DNA of 38,207 bases from an uncultured Lachnospira sp. (lineage in GTDB: Bacteria; Bacillota; Clostridia; Lachnospirales; Lachnospiraceae), in assembly GCA_946186125.1 (NCBI GenBank), contig CAMHLZ010000034.1:1-38207 (forward strand), read 5' to 3'. The notes under the pieces are model-generated. The model worked only from the letters and a program-made list of their open reading frames with translations, was not told the DNA's origin and searched no databases. Every line of letters begins with the position of its first letter. Within the stretch, counting starts at the first letter, position 1. Below, piece by piece: positions 13,932 through 22,926 of this stretch. The position numbers and the translations under genes are program-made.

Positions 13932-15372
13932 AATATTGAACATGAAGGATTGTGGAAACGCATTTCATGGAAAGCATCTTAAGACGGCTCTTGATTATAT
14001 TATGAAGAGTGAAAAGACGCAAAACGGAAGACTGGTATCCGCTATCAATTGTCAGCCGGAATATGCTTTTGAACAGATGAGGGAAACAAAGAAAACAATC
14101 AATAAGATTGATAAGCGGCAGGGATATCATATCATTCTGTCGTTTATGGAAGGTGAGGCAGATGCTGATACTGTTTTTGAGTTGACAGAGAAGTTTGTGA
14201 AAGAATATCTGGCAGATTATGAGGCAGTATTTGCAGTTCATGATAATACAGATCATCCGCATGCACATATCGTATTTAACAGTGTTTCATTTAAAACAGG
14301 CAATAAATATCGCTATACGAAAGGGGACTGGAAGAAATATATTCAGCCGATAACTAATCGTTTATGTGAGGAGTACGGTCTTTCTACAATCGAATTAGAT
14401 GAAAATAATAGTTCGAAGGATTACTACAAGGAATGGAATCCATATCGGGATGGAAAGTTTATATGGAAGAGCATGATACAAAGGGATGTTGATGCCTGCG
14501 TTATCCAGTCGGCAACCTATGATGGTTTTATTTCAATGTTAGAGGAAAAGGGCTATGAGGTAAAAAATGCTCATGGTGAGGGAAAGTATCTGGCAGTCAA
14601 GCCGATGGGAATGAAAAGATATGTCAGATTAAAAACACTTGGAGAGGATTACAGCGAGGAGTTGTTAAGAAAACGAATATCCGAGGAAAACATATCAGCA
14701 TATCGAACACCAGAGAAACCGCAAATAATGTACTGCCGGATAAAACGATATAAGAGAGCGAAACTATCAGGATTGCAAAAAAAGTATTACTACAGGTTAT
14801 ATCGAATAGGAATAATAAAGAAGAAACCTTATTCAGCAGCATGGAAATATAAGAACGATATTAAGAAAATGCAAAAATTGCAAAACCAGTATCTTTTGAT
14901 GGTTAAGTACAATCTTCGTGCTTTATCAGATATAGATGAGACAGAAAACAGACTCTTGGAAATACGAAAACAGTTTTCTTCGGAAAAGGGAAAAATGTAT
15001 CGGACAAATCGCAATAATCAAGAATTGTATGACATTATAAAGGAAATGGATGCGTTACAAGTATGTGAAACCGCTTATCAAAGCGGAGATGAATTTTTCT
15101 TAGAGGAACATAAAAAATGGATGGAATGCGAAAAGCAATTAAGTGAGAAAGGATACACATTTGATGAGGTAGTGGCGTTAAAAGAATATTATCACGAGGA
15201 AATCGTCAGATACAAAGAACTGGAAGGACAGGTGATGAAAGAACTTCGTACACTGAAATCCATCAAAGAAGAGTATGTTGCGAATGAATATGATAATCGA
15301 AAGATGCAGTCTGAAAAAGAAAAGAAAATCGAACAAAGTAAGGAAAAGCATCCAAAAGATAGGTTGCTTTAA
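13918..15372 (+). CDS. MOBP-family relaxase
   Basis: 484 residues from TTG 13918, giving the family-typical start MAISKIL, with GGTGGTGG before it; ATG 13900 is in frame but lacks a ribosome site. It has a Relaxase/Mobilisation nuclease domain (PF03432 type) with the metal-binding triad His113, His115, His117 (DHPHAHIVFN). The catalytic Tyr is probably in the N-terminal ALDYIM segment. The C-terminal half is Lys/Glu-rich helical. It cuts oriT and leads the strand through VirD4. It overlaps mobC by 14 bases. Confidence 0.9.
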   Translation: MAISKILNMKDCGNAFHGKHLKTALDYIMKSEKTQNGRLVSAINCQPEYAFEQMRETKKTINKIDKRQGYHIILSFMEGEADADTVFELTEKFVKEYLADYEAVFAVHDNTDHPHAHIVFNSVSFKTGNKYRYTKGDWKKYIQPITNRLCEEYGLSTIELDENNSSKDYYKEWNPYRDGKFIWKSMIQRDVDACVIQSATYDGFISMLEEKGYEVKNAHGEGKYLAVKPMGMKRYVRLKTLGEDYSEELLRKRISEENISAYRTPEKPQIMYCRIKRYKRAKLSGLQKKYYYRLYRIGIIKKKPYSAAWKYKNDIKKMQKLQNQYLLMVKYNLRALSDIDETENRLLEIRKQFSSEKGKMYRTNRNNQELYDIIKEMDALQVCETAYQSGDEFFLEEHKKWMECEKQLSEKGYTFDEVVALKEYYHEEIVRYKELEGQVMKELRTLKSIKEEYVANEYDNRKMQSEKEKKIEQSKEKHPKDRLL

Positions 15373-15395
15373 TTTTATTAAGGAGGCAGATGTGA

Positions 15396-16652
15396 ATGGA
15401 AAGACAACGAATCAGCGATGTGGATCGAGCCGGATTTATTGCCAAGATGGAAAGAAAAACCACAGATAAGAAGGTGATCGATCTGGTGAGAGAAGATATT
15501 GACCAGGGATTATCCATTACCCAAATAGAAGACTATATGGACAGGGAATTATCGTATGAACAGAGAAAAGCAATATCGGATATGTATAGAAAGAGATATC
15601 CTGCAAGCGTTGTTGCTATTATGGGAAAAACACATTTAGATGTGGAAATAATGAGAACTGCCATGGAGATTTATGATAAAGGAGTTCCTTGGGAGGATAT
15701 CAAAAAGCTTCTTACTGAAACAAAGACAGCTGAAGAACTGCGAAATGCATTTAGTGAGGTTTTAGAGAATGTGCAGCCTGTTCTTGCAATCACTTCAGAA
15801 GATGTGGCAGAGGAAGATATCGATACTGATAAAAAAGATGATACGAAGCAGACGGTGCCTGAATATGTGGAAAAACTTATGTCAGAGCTTAAGGGTTTGA
15901 TTGAGAAGATTAATTATCAGGATGGCAGATATGATGCTTTCAATGAAATTTTAAAACAGTGTATGCTTATGAAAAAAGAAGAGGGTGTCATAGAAAAATT
16001 ATCGAATGAAAATAAACAACTGGAGGCACAGATTAAGGAGCTGACCGAACAACTTGTTAACAGTCAGGATGAGGTGGCAAAAAGATTAAAGAACGAGTCG
16101 AGACTCCGTAATGAAGTGGAAAATGGCAAGGAGGAAATCAAGAAGATGCAGGAGATGATCAATGAATTAAAAGAGGAGAATACTTCTTTTGAAGAAACTG
16201 TGAAGGAACAGGAACAGGCAATCATAGCAAAGAATGCCATTATTGAAAAGAAAAACAGTGAGAAAATGAACGAAGAAAAGAATGAAGAAAGCGGTAAAAC
16301 AGATAATCCACAGAGTATTCCTGTGTATTACACACTCGCTGTTATGGATGAGCATAATCAGGTTCACAGAAGCGATATTGAGTATGTTAAGCACAGACCG
16401 TCCATCGTTAGCAGTCTTATGAGCAGGCTAGGTTTAAGAAAAGCTTCACACAGAAATCTTGTCCAGATGGTTATTAACAGAGAACTGTCTTCGGAACAGG
16501 TCAATGAAATCAAATGTGGTTTGGAAAAGGGGCTAAATGAAGAACAGATGGGATTAATTATTAACAAAAATCTTTCGCCTGAAAGAATTAAAAGCATAGT
16601 TGATTTTGCTGCACTTCAAAATAGTTTAAGAGTGGGAAGGAGTGAGGCTTAA
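15396..16652 (+). CDS. Coiled-coil ICE protein with terminal helical repeats
   Basis: 418 residues, ribosome site AAGGAGG. Residues ~170-300 are a long coiled coil (EKLSNENKQLEAQIKELTEQ...). The ends carry short helical repeats: N-terminal GLSITQIEDYMDRELSYEQ and C-terminal RELSSEQVNEIKCGLEKGL then NEEQMGLIINKNLSPERIKSI. A similar motif ends the VirD4 protein. No catalytic motif. Placement between the relaxase and PcfB/VirD4 suggests a relaxosome-coupling adaptor; this is inference. Confidence 0.6.
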   Translation: MERQRISDVDRAGFIAKMERKTTDKKVIDLVREDIDQGLSITQIEDYMDRELSYEQRKAISDMYRKRYPASVVAIMGKTHLDVEIMRTAMEIYDKGVPWEDIKKLLTETKTAEELRNAFSEVLENVQPVLAITSEDVAEEDIDTDKKDDTKQTVPEYVEKLMSELKGLIEKINYQDGRYDAFNEILKQCMLMKKEEGVIEKLSNENKQLEAQIKELTEQLVNSQDEVAKRLKNESRLRNEVENGKEEIKKMQEMINELKEENTSFEETVKEQEQAIIAKNAIIEKKNSEKMNEEKNEESGKTDNPQSIPVYYTLAVMDEHNQVHRSDIEYVKHRPSIVSSLMSRLGLRKASHRNLVQMVINRELSSEQVNEIKCGLEKGLNEEQMGLIINKNLSPERIKSIVDFAALQNSLRVGRSEA

Positions 16653-17090
16653 ATGAGTTTGCTTATGGTGACAGAGGCTTTGAGAATGATGGAAGAAAAG
16701 GATGTATCGCTTGGAGCAGAGGACAAGAAGTATATATTTATGTTTGCTTTTCAGACAGGCGATATGGAACTAACAGAAAAGCTGATAGACGAATTAGCAT
16801 TTGAGAATGCGGTCAGGAAAAGTATTATTGAAAAATATGAAGAAATGAGATTGCACAGACCAGATTGGGTTGAAAAAATTGAAAATCTGGTGGTAGCTCT
16901 TGAAATGTATCGTATGGAAGAGGAAAAGGCAATTCAAAGGATTGCTGAGTTTTTAAGACAAAATGGGATTGAAATTGAGGAAGAGGCAATCAAAAATGCA
17001 AAGACAGATGATATAAAAAAGATGGTTGCGGATATAAGGCAGGCAGACACTTGTGATGAAATAAGTTTTGAAAAAGCAGCTGTGCGTTAG
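16653..17090 (+). CDS. Unknown helical ICE protein
   Basis: 145 residues, starting directly after the previous stop with GGAGTGAGG as ribosome site. All predicted helix, acidic, no signal or membrane segment. The C-terminal half (KAIQRIAEFLRQNGIEIEEEAIKNAKTDDIKKMV) looks like a small helical domain. I do not recognise the family. It is in tight operon order with the PcfB gene 15 bases downstream. Confidence 0.55.
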   Translation: MSLLMVTEALRMMEEKDVSLGAEDKKYIFMFAFQTGDMELTEKLIDELAFENAVRKSIIEKYEEMRLHRPDWVEKIENLVVALEMYRMEEEKAIQRIAEFLRQNGIEIEEEAIKNAKTDDIKKMVADIRQADTCDEISFEKAAVR

Positions 17091-17105
17091 GAAGGAGGAT
17101 GTGAA

Positions 17106-18218
17106 ATGTCTGAAGAAATCAGAGAAGCGGTTCAGATTATTGAAGTAGCATTTGATGGAGTAGAGGTTGCCATGAAAGTTGGTGGAGGTGGTATCAAAGC
17201 CATGAAAACAGCAATAGATTTCCTAAAGGGAATGCTGGATTATGAAAAATCACTTGGAAAGACTTCCATGAGAAAACTCTTGATGCGGGGTGGAGACTTG
17301 CAGGTATTACAGTTTGCCACGGAGGACTTAAAGAAAGTAGAAAAATATGCGAAGAAATATGGGATATTATATTCTGTATTGCCGGATGCAAATAGGAAGA
17401 ATGGAATGACTGAAATCATTTTTCATACTGAAGCTGTGCCAAGAGCCAATATGATATTACAAAAAGTCGGTGGAAAGATTGCAACTTTTGATGACTATCT
17501 TAAGAATGGTGACGAAAATCAGTTAAATAAGCTGATGAGTTTCTTAAAAGATCAGAAAAAGGGAAACCAGTTAAGCCCGTCACCTGAGAATGCCAGAGCG
17601 AATGTTTTGATGGACGGGCTGATTGAAAAAGTCGGAATGTATGCGGCAGAAAAACAGTCAATTAACCTTAAGGCAATACAAGATAATTTTAGTATTAACC
17701 ATGAGCAGGCGGAGAATGTCATTAAACAGCTTGAAACAATCGGAGTAATTGATAAGAAAGATGACCTTGGTAATCATAGAGTGATGATGGATAAGGAAGC
17801 GTTTACTAAGAGAATTAAAGGGTATCAGGAGCTTGCGGACAGAATAAGGTCTGTTGCAGCGTCTAAAAATGTTAATCTTTCAGATATTACAATATCTAAA
17901 ACACTTATCCAGACAGAAAATGAGAGAGCGGTAAAAACAAGAATACCGGGCACATGGGGGAAGAATGCCAGATATGTGTGGATTAAGAAAGAGAATGTCA
18001 TGGAAATACACGCGGGGAAAACCATTCTTACTTTTATAGATAAGGAAAAAGACTATAAAATCTATGATGCTGAGAACAGGGTAGTTGAAACCGTTAAGGG
18101 TGAAAAACTCTATGCAGAACATTATGACAAAGTTGAAGCTAATGTCCGTAAGCGTTATGAAAAAACAAAGGTTACAGAAAAGACAGTCCCTAAGACTTCT
18201 GCCACGAAACAGAGGTGA
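17106..18218 (+). CDS. pcfB: PcfB-family (DUF3801) transfer protein with FtsK-gamma-like winged helix
   Basis: 370 residues, ribosome site AAGGAGG. Residues 1-160 match PcfB/DUF3801 (KAMKTAIDFLKGML..., GDLQVLQFATEDLKKVEKYAKKYGILYSVL..., EIIFHTEAVPRANMIL), a family working with the coupling protein to receive the relaxosome. Residues ~181-225 (SINLKAIQDNFSINHEQAENVIKQ...IGVIDKKDDLGNHRVMM) resemble the FtsK gamma winged helix that reads short DNA motifs. The C-terminal ~140 residues are a further basic domain. The stop overlaps the VirD4 region start. Confidence 0.8.
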   Translation: MSEEIREAVQIIEVAFDGVEVAMKVGGGGIKAMKTAIDFLKGMLDYEKSLGKTSMRKLLMRGGDLQVLQFATEDLKKVEKYAKKYGILYSVLPDANRKNGMTEIIFHTEAVPRANMILQKVGGKIATFDDYLKNGDENQLNKLMSFLKDQKKGNQLSPSPENARANVLMDGLIEKVGMYAAEKQSINLKAIQDNFSINHEQAENVIKQLETIGVIDKKDDLGNHRVMMDKEAFTKRIKGYQELADRIRSVAASKNVNLSDITISKTLIQTENERAVKTRIPGTWGKNARYVWIKKENVMEIHAGKTILTFIDKEKDYKIYDAENRVVETVKGEKLYAEHYDKVEANVRKRYEKTKVTEKTVPKTSATKQR

Positions 18219-18223
18219 AGCTG

Positions 18224-20374
18224 ATGCAGGGAGTGAGAAAGAAACCATCAATTATGATTGTGATTATCGGGGAATTGTTATCTGCTTTTCTTGGTTATCT
18301 GCTTGCTGGTGCATATGAAAAAGGACAAAATCTCATGGAGTTTCTTGAGAGTTTTAATGCGGTTTGTGATAAACCGTTTCGTAATTATTTTAATGAATAC
18401 ACCATAAAAACTATTGCCATCGTATCAGGGTTCTATGCGATGGCAATTCTTATGTATTACACAAGTAAGAGAAACTTTATGACCGGTAAGGAATATGGTA
18501 CAGCTAGGTTTGAAAATCCACAGCGGGTAAACAGTATTCTGATGGATAAGGATAAGAATTTCAATAGAATATTGAGTCAGAATGTGAAAATGTCGCTGGA
18601 TTTCAGGAAGCTCAAGCTTAATGGAAATATTCTGATATGTGGAGGTTCCGGTGCAGGAAAAACATTCTATGAAGTAAAGCCAAATCTGATGCAGATGCCA
18701 CATAATTGTTCTTTTATCTGTACCGATCCCAAGGGGGAAATCCTTAGAAGCTGTGGTCAGATGTTAAAGAATAACGGCTATAACGTAAAGGTCATCAATT
18801 TATTGGAGATGGATAAAAGTGACTGTTATAATCCGTTTTCTTATATTAGGGAAGAAACAGATGTGGTTAAGCTGATCACCAATCTTATTTCCAATACGAC
18901 ACCAAAAGGAAGCACTCCGTCTGATCCTTTCTGGGAGAAAGCAGAGGGACTATTTCTTCAGGCAATTTTTTATTATGTGTGGCTGGAAGAAAAACCATGC
19001 AAGAGAAACTTTGAAACAGTTTTGAAACTGCTATCTGAGGCAGAGGTAAAACAGCAGGGAAATCCGTCCATGCTGGATATAAGGATGAAATTCCTTGAGG
19101 AAAATAATCCTTTAGGAGCTGCCCATCCTGCGGTAAAACAGTATAACAAGTGTATGCGAGGTGCAGGAGATACAGTCAGATCCATTATTATCAGTGCCAA
19201 TTCAAGACTGGCATTTTTGGAAAATAAGCAGGTACTAAGACTGTTATCGAGAGATGAATTAAATCTTGCGGATATCGGGATAGGAGTGAACGGAGATGGA
19301 GAAACAAAGACAGCGTTATTCTGCGTTATTCCTGACTCAGATAAATCCTATAACTTTATCATAGGAATGCTGTATACGCAGATATTTCAGGAACTATATT
19401 ATCAAGCGGATTTTAACTGTGGTGGCAGACTTCCGATTCATGTCACGTTTATGCTTGATGAGTTTGCAAATGTGGCTTTACCGGATGATTTTTGTTCCCT
19501 TTTATCTACCATGCGAAGCAGGGAGATCTCAAGTATCATTATCATTCAGAATTTTGCTCAGCTGAAAGCATTGTTTAAGGACACATGGGAGACGATACCG
19601 GGAAACTGTGATACCTTCATTTACTTAGGAGGAAACGAGCAGAGTACTCATAAATACGTGAGCGAACTACTTGGAAAAGGGACGATTGATAAAAAGTCCA
19701 GCGGAGAAACAAAAGGAAGGCAGGGAAGCTCTTCAAGAAACTATGATGTACTTGGCAGGGAACTGTTTACACCCGATGAAGTGAGAAAACTTGATAACAG
19801 GAAATGCATTATCTTTATCCGTGGTTTTGATCCGGTGATGGATAATAAGTATATTCCGTTTGCACATCCATGTTTTGCACAGACGGCAGATGGCGGAGGA
19901 ACAGCTTACGTTCATTGTATTGATAAGAAGACTGAGGTGATTGGTCCGGCATACGAAATCTTATCCAAAAAATCATTGGAGCATTATAAGAAACTGAAAG
20001 AAAAAGGAGAGGACATCTATATTGACAGGGTTGGATATGAAGAATTTATGATGCTTAGTGAAAATGAAATCGGGCTTAGGTTTCAGATGCTCGATGAACA
20101 GGAGAGAAAGGACAGGTTTAATGCTCTTGAAGAAAATGAACTTGAGTATGCAGACATCAATGAATTACAAAAGAAATTGCCTAGGATTAGTGGGAAAGAT
20201 ACGATACTTAGCAGAATGGCAAGTTGGGAATTTAATAGTGAACAGCAGGAAGAAGCAAGAAAAGCAATGCTAGAAGGTGTTCCGGAAAAAAGGATTTTAG
20301 AGTATTTCTATCCTGATATTGGGGTAGAAGAAATGAGAATAATCAGAGAAAAATATCGAAAGAAAACTTCATAG
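18224..20374 (+). CDS. virD4: VirD4/TraG-type coupling ATPase (PcfC-like)
   Basis: 716 residues from ATG 18224, preceded by AGAGGTGAAG; GTG 18215 is an alternative. Two membrane helices (~13-32 and ~62-82), Walker A GGSGAGKT near residue 140, Walker B FMLDEFANV near 410, and the typical IIIQNFAQLKALF and GGNEQSTHKYVSELLGKGT segments. It delivers the relaxase-DNA complex to the secretion channel. The last ~50 residues (EFNSEQQEEARKAMLEGVPE... to EEMRIIREKY) form a helical motif also present in the 15396 product. Confidence 0.93.
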   Translation: MQGVRKKPSIMIVIIGELLSAFLGYLLAGAYEKGQNLMEFLESFNAVCDKPFRNYFNEYTIKTIAIVSGFYAMAILMYYTSKRNFMTGKEYGTARFENPQRVNSILMDKDKNFNRILSQNVKMSLDFRKLKLNGNILICGGSGAGKTFYEVKPNLMQMPHNCSFICTDPKGEILRSCGQMLKNNGYNVKVINLLEMDKSDCYNPFSYIREETDVVKLITNLISNTTPKGSTPSDPFWEKAEGLFLQAIFYYVWLEEKPCKRNFETVLKLLSEAEVKQQGNPSMLDIRMKFLEENNPLGAAHPAVKQYNKCMRGAGDTVRSIIISANSRLAFLENKQVLRLLSRDELNLADIGIGVNGDGETKTALFCVIPDSDKSYNFIIGMLYTQIFQELYYQADFNCGGRLPIHVTFMLDEFANVALPDDFCSLLSTMRSREISSIIIIQNFAQLKALFKDTWETIPGNCDTFIYLGGNEQSTHKYVSELLGKGTIDKKSSGETKGRQGSSSRNYDVLGRELFTPDEVRKLDNRKCIIFIRGFDPVMDNKYIPFAHPCFAQTADGGGTAYVHCIDKKTEVIGPAYEILSKKSLEHYKKLKEKGEDIYIDRVGYEEFMMLSENEIGLRFQMLDEQERKDRFNALEENELEYADINELQKKLPRISGKDTILSRMASWEFNSEQQEEARKAMLEGVPEKRILEYFYPDIGVEEMRIIREKYRKKTS

Positions 20375-20387
20375 TAAAGTATGTAAG

Positions 20388-20411
20388 CCGTAGCGAAAGC
20401 TACGACTTTTT
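20388..20411 (+). terminator. Terminator after virD4
   Basis: CGTAGC-GAAA-GCTACG (20389-20404) with ACTTTTT. The stable GAAA tetraloop stem lies 15 bases after the virD4 stop, so only part of the transcripts would reach the pilin gene. Confidence 0.8.
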
Positions 20412-20427
20412 CGTTAAGGGGGTGGTT

Positions 20428-20466
20428 ATGGCAAAACGTGTCAGGGAAAGCCTGACTTCAATCTAA
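20428..20466 (+). CDS. 12-residue ORF in the virD4-pilin gap
   Basis: ATG follows AAGGGGGTGG and encodes MAKRVRESLTSI. It contains the hairpin GTCAGG-GAAAG-CCTGAC (20440-20456). A further CGGGA-GTA-TCCCG stem sits at 20471-20483. The layout suggests a leader peptide or just mRNA structure ahead of the pilin gene. Very uncertain. Confidence 0.25.
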   Translation: MAKRVRESLTSI

Positions 20467-20595
20467 TTATCGGGAGTATCCCGTTTATCATAGACATTTT
20501 TAAATCCATTCTGATTGGGAATGGAGACAGAGAAAAAAGAATTAAGTAAAAAGAGGCAAAAATGTTAAAAAATCAAGAAATTGGAGGAATTTAGA

Positions 20596-20916
20596 ATGAA
20601 GAATATGATCAAGAATTTTAAGAAGAAAGTAGTACCGGCAGTAACAGGAGCGTTTGCGTATTCAATGCTTATGACAAGCACATGTTTAGCTGCAGCAAGC
20701 ACATCAGCCGTAACAAAGCCGCTTGAGAATTTGAAGACATTGGTGGTTGCTGTGATCGGCGCAGTCGGTGTCATTATTCTGGCAAAGAATGTTATGGAGT
20801 TTGCACAGGCTTATCAGCAGCAGGATTCATCAACCATGAACTCAGCGCTTAAGGGAATTGTTGCGGGTGTCATGATGGCAGGTATTTCTACAGTATTAAC
20901 CTTTCTTGGATTTTAG
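20596..20916 (+). CDS. Maff2/TrbC-VirB2-like pilin subunit
   Basis: 106 residues from ATG 20596 with TTGGAGG eight bases upstream. Signal-like basic N-terminus and hydrophobic stretch ending TCLAAAS, then two membrane helices (TLVVAVIGAVGVIILAKNV and GIVAGVMMAGISTVLTFLGF) joined by AYQQQDSSTMNSALK. This is the Maff2-family layout, equivalent to VirB2 pilin subunits of conjugative elements. Confidence 0.85.
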   Translation: MKNMIKNFKKKVVPAVTGAFAYSMLMTSTCLAAASTSAVTKPLENLKTLVVAVIGAVGVIILAKNVMEFAQAYQQQDSSTMNSALKGIVAGVMMAGISTVLTFLGF

Positions 20917-20927
20917 AAAGAAGTTTG

Positions 20928-20968
20928 CCGGAAGTGTGAGGAATATCCATACCCTCACATAATTCCGG
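20928..20968 (+). promoter_or_regulatory. Intercistronic hairpin after the pilin gene
   Basis: CCGGAA-G-TGTGAGG pairs with CCTCACA-T-AATTCCGG. It has no T tract and sits between the pilin and VirB6-like genes. It is a likely RNA-stability or processing element that lets pilin be made in excess. Confidence 0.6.
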
Positions 20969-20987
20969 TCACGGAGGTGAAACAAGG

Positions 20988-21830
20988 ATGGATATATTTA
21001 AACTTGGTGATAAAATCCTTGCTCTCTTGGAAATGGTATTTGGTTTTTGGAACAATCAGGTGTCGTTGGTGTTTGCGATGCTGGGTGAGTCTCCTGTTGA
21101 TTTTAAGAATGGCGATCCATGGACGGTAATTGAGAATATTGAACCGATTTTTGTGGCTGTCGGTTCTTCTCTTGTCGTGCTTTTCTTTGTTATTGGATTT
21201 TGCAGTGAAAGTATTGACGTCAGGGAAGAGATGCGATTTGAGGTAATACTCAGGATGTTGATTAGATTAGGACTTGCAGAGTGGTTTGTAGCAAATAATG
21301 TATCAATCATGAAAGCGTTTTTTGAAACGATAGGAAACTTAATTGACCTATTATCTGCAGGTAATTATACGGAGATTACCATAGACAGTTCACAGGCTGA
21401 TATCATCAGTGATTTGGGATTTGGTGAGAGCCTTATCATGTTGATACTTGCAGCACTGCTATCAATCATCGTGATTATCTGCGGTTTCTTTTTGATTTAC
21501 ACCGTGTATTTTCGGTTTTTAAGATTATTGATTATCGTTCCGATGGGAGCAATCGCATTTTCAACAATGGGTGGAAACAGAACGGTTAATCATACGGTGG
21601 TGGCTTATTGTAAATACTTCTTATCCGTCACATTTGAAGCGGTCACGATGGCATTAGCCATTATCGTATGCAATGCGTTTGTAAACGCTGGATTACCTTC
21701 TTTTACAGGTTCATATGCAGATTGGGCACAGACACTTATTTATTTGTGTGAGATGACATTTACGATTGCACTTACCGTGGGAAGTGTTAAGGGAGCACAG
21801 AACCTTACCAGTAAAGCATTTGGATTATAG
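20988..21830 (+). CDS. VirB6/TrbL-like channel membrane protein
   Basis: 280 residues, ribosome site GGAGGTGAAA. About five to six membrane helices, including IEPIFVAVGSSLVVLFFVIGF, LIMLILAALLSIIVIICGFF, LLIIVPMGAIAF and YFLSVTFEAVTMALAIIVCNAFV. The size, topology and place after the pilin gene match the VirB6-like component (CD1107-like) of clostridial ICE secretion systems, forming the inner-membrane channel. Confidence 0.8.
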   Translation: MDIFKLGDKILALLEMVFGFWNNQVSLVFAMLGESPVDFKNGDPWTVIENIEPIFVAVGSSLVVLFFVIGFCSESIDVREEMRFEVILRMLIRLGLAEWFVANNVSIMKAFFETIGNLIDLLSAGNYTEITIDSSQADIISDLGFGESLIMLILAALLSIIVIICGFFLIYTVYFRFLRLLIIVPMGAIAFSTMGGNRTVNHTVVAYCKYFLSVTFEAVTMALAIIVCNAFVNAGLPSFTGSYADWAQTLIYLCEMTFTIALTVGSVKGAQNLTSKAFGL

Positions 21831-21845
21831 AATGGAGATAAAAAG

Positions 21846-22268
21846 ATGGAAAAAACGAAAAAAATTGAAAAAGATAATAAGACACTAATCTATCATTCCT
21901 GTTATGGGACTGATGCTAAGGTTAGTTTGGATATTCAGATGTACTATAGTAACGGGAATATTTGTATTGAGCTTAACGATGAGGACTACAAGGAACCTTA
22001 TGGTTGCCTTACAGTTAATTTGTGTGATGCGACACCGAATTATTGTAGCTATGTAGACGTGAACAACATGCCAGAAGCGGAAGATTTTATCGTGGAAAAT
22101 AAATTGGGTGTTTTTACTGGACTGGTAAAGGAAAGTGGATTTGTAAGGTATCCCTTGTATATGTTTGATGCTGAAAGGTTGAGAGATCTTTGTCCGGATG
22201 GAATGATTGTTTATGAGAAGGGCAAAGGAATACAATCTGTTCAAAAACAGAAGGAGGAAAAGAGGTGA
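21846..22268 (+). CDS. DUF4313 family protein
   Basis: 140 residues, soluble. The pattern YGTDAKVSLDIQMYYSNGNICIELND...EPYGCLTVNL...YCSYVDVNN is DUF4313, a small family of unknown role placed inside type IV secretion operons of Firmicutes elements. Ribosome site ATGGAGATAAAA. It ends seven bases before the PrgI gene. Confidence 0.75.
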   Translation: MEKTKKIEKDNKTLIYHSCYGTDAKVSLDIQMYYSNGNICIELNDEDYKEPYGCLTVNLCDATPNYCSYVDVNNMPEAEDFIVENKLGVFTGLVKESGFVRYPLYMFDAERLRDLCPDGMIVYEKGKGIQSVQKQKEEKR

Positions 22269-22275
22269 ATAAGAA

Positions 22276-22839
22276 TTGGTAATAGAAATCAATAAAGACT
22301 TGGATAAGTATCAGGAGTCTGTAGCAATGGGATTGACAGCAAAACAGCTTGTCTATTCCATAATCAGTGTTGCAGTTGGCGGAGGTCTTGTTTTTCTTCT
22401 TTATCCGTATATAGGTCTTACTGGTTCAGCTTATGTTGCGATACCTGTGGTAGCACCGATTGCACTTGGAGGTTTTTATTCTTATAACGGAATGAGTTTT
22501 TATGAAGTAATGAGAAAGAAAATCTATTTTATGTTTTGTAACAGAACATTAACCTATGTGTCAACGGAAGGTGAGGCACAAATCAGGGAATATGAATTAG
22601 AAAAGCAAAACATGGGGAAGAAAAAGAAGAGTGGATTTGGCTTTAGTGCAAAGTCTGATATCAATACAGAAAAGGAAGTGAGCATTGCTGATAAGCAGGC
22701 AGCATTTGAAGAGAGTAAAAAGAAAATGAAAAAGATGCTTATTTTATCTGTGACGGCGATTATATGTTTTGTAGGAATTGTGGTTGCTTATAAAATGGGA
22801 TATCTTGATTTGATTAAACAGTATTTGAGTAACAAATAA
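22276..22839 (+). CDS. PrgI-family (VirB3-like) membrane protein
   Basis: 187 residues from a TTG start, the only fit with ribosome site AAGAGGTG because the nearby GTG reads into a stop. Two N-terminal membrane helices (LVYSIISVAVGGGLVFLLYP and YVAIPVVAPIALGGFYSY) followed by the basic MRKKIYFMF segment are the PrgI/VirB3 signature. The C-terminal ~90 residues are charged, and a further membrane helix (LILSVTAIICFVGIVVAYKMG) ends the protein. It works with VirB4 directly downstream. Confidence 0.85.
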   Translation: MVIEINKDLDKYQESVAMGLTAKQLVYSIISVAVGGGLVFLLYPYIGLTGSAYVAIPVVAPIALGGFYSYNGMSFYEVMRKKIYFMFCNRTLTYVSTEGEAQIREYELEKQNMGKKKKSGFGFSAKSDINTEKEVSIADKQAAFEESKKKMKKMLILSVTAIICFVGIVVAYKMGYLDLIKQYLSNK

Positions 22840-22869
22840 TTATTCGACTCATCAGGTCGGAGTAGTCTT

Positions 22870-22901
22870 GGCATAGCCGGATTGCTCCGGTTGTGCCTTT
22901 T
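22870..22901 (+). terminator. Terminator-like hairpin before virB4
   Basis: GGCATAGCCGGA (22870-22881), loop TTGC, TCCGGTTGTGCC (22886-22897), then TTTTATTA. Twelve-pair stem with G-U pairs. The T tract is short, so it may attenuate rather than fully stop transcription into virB4. Confidence 0.6.
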
Positions 22902-22926
22902 ATTACGGATAAAAGGAGGAAAACAG

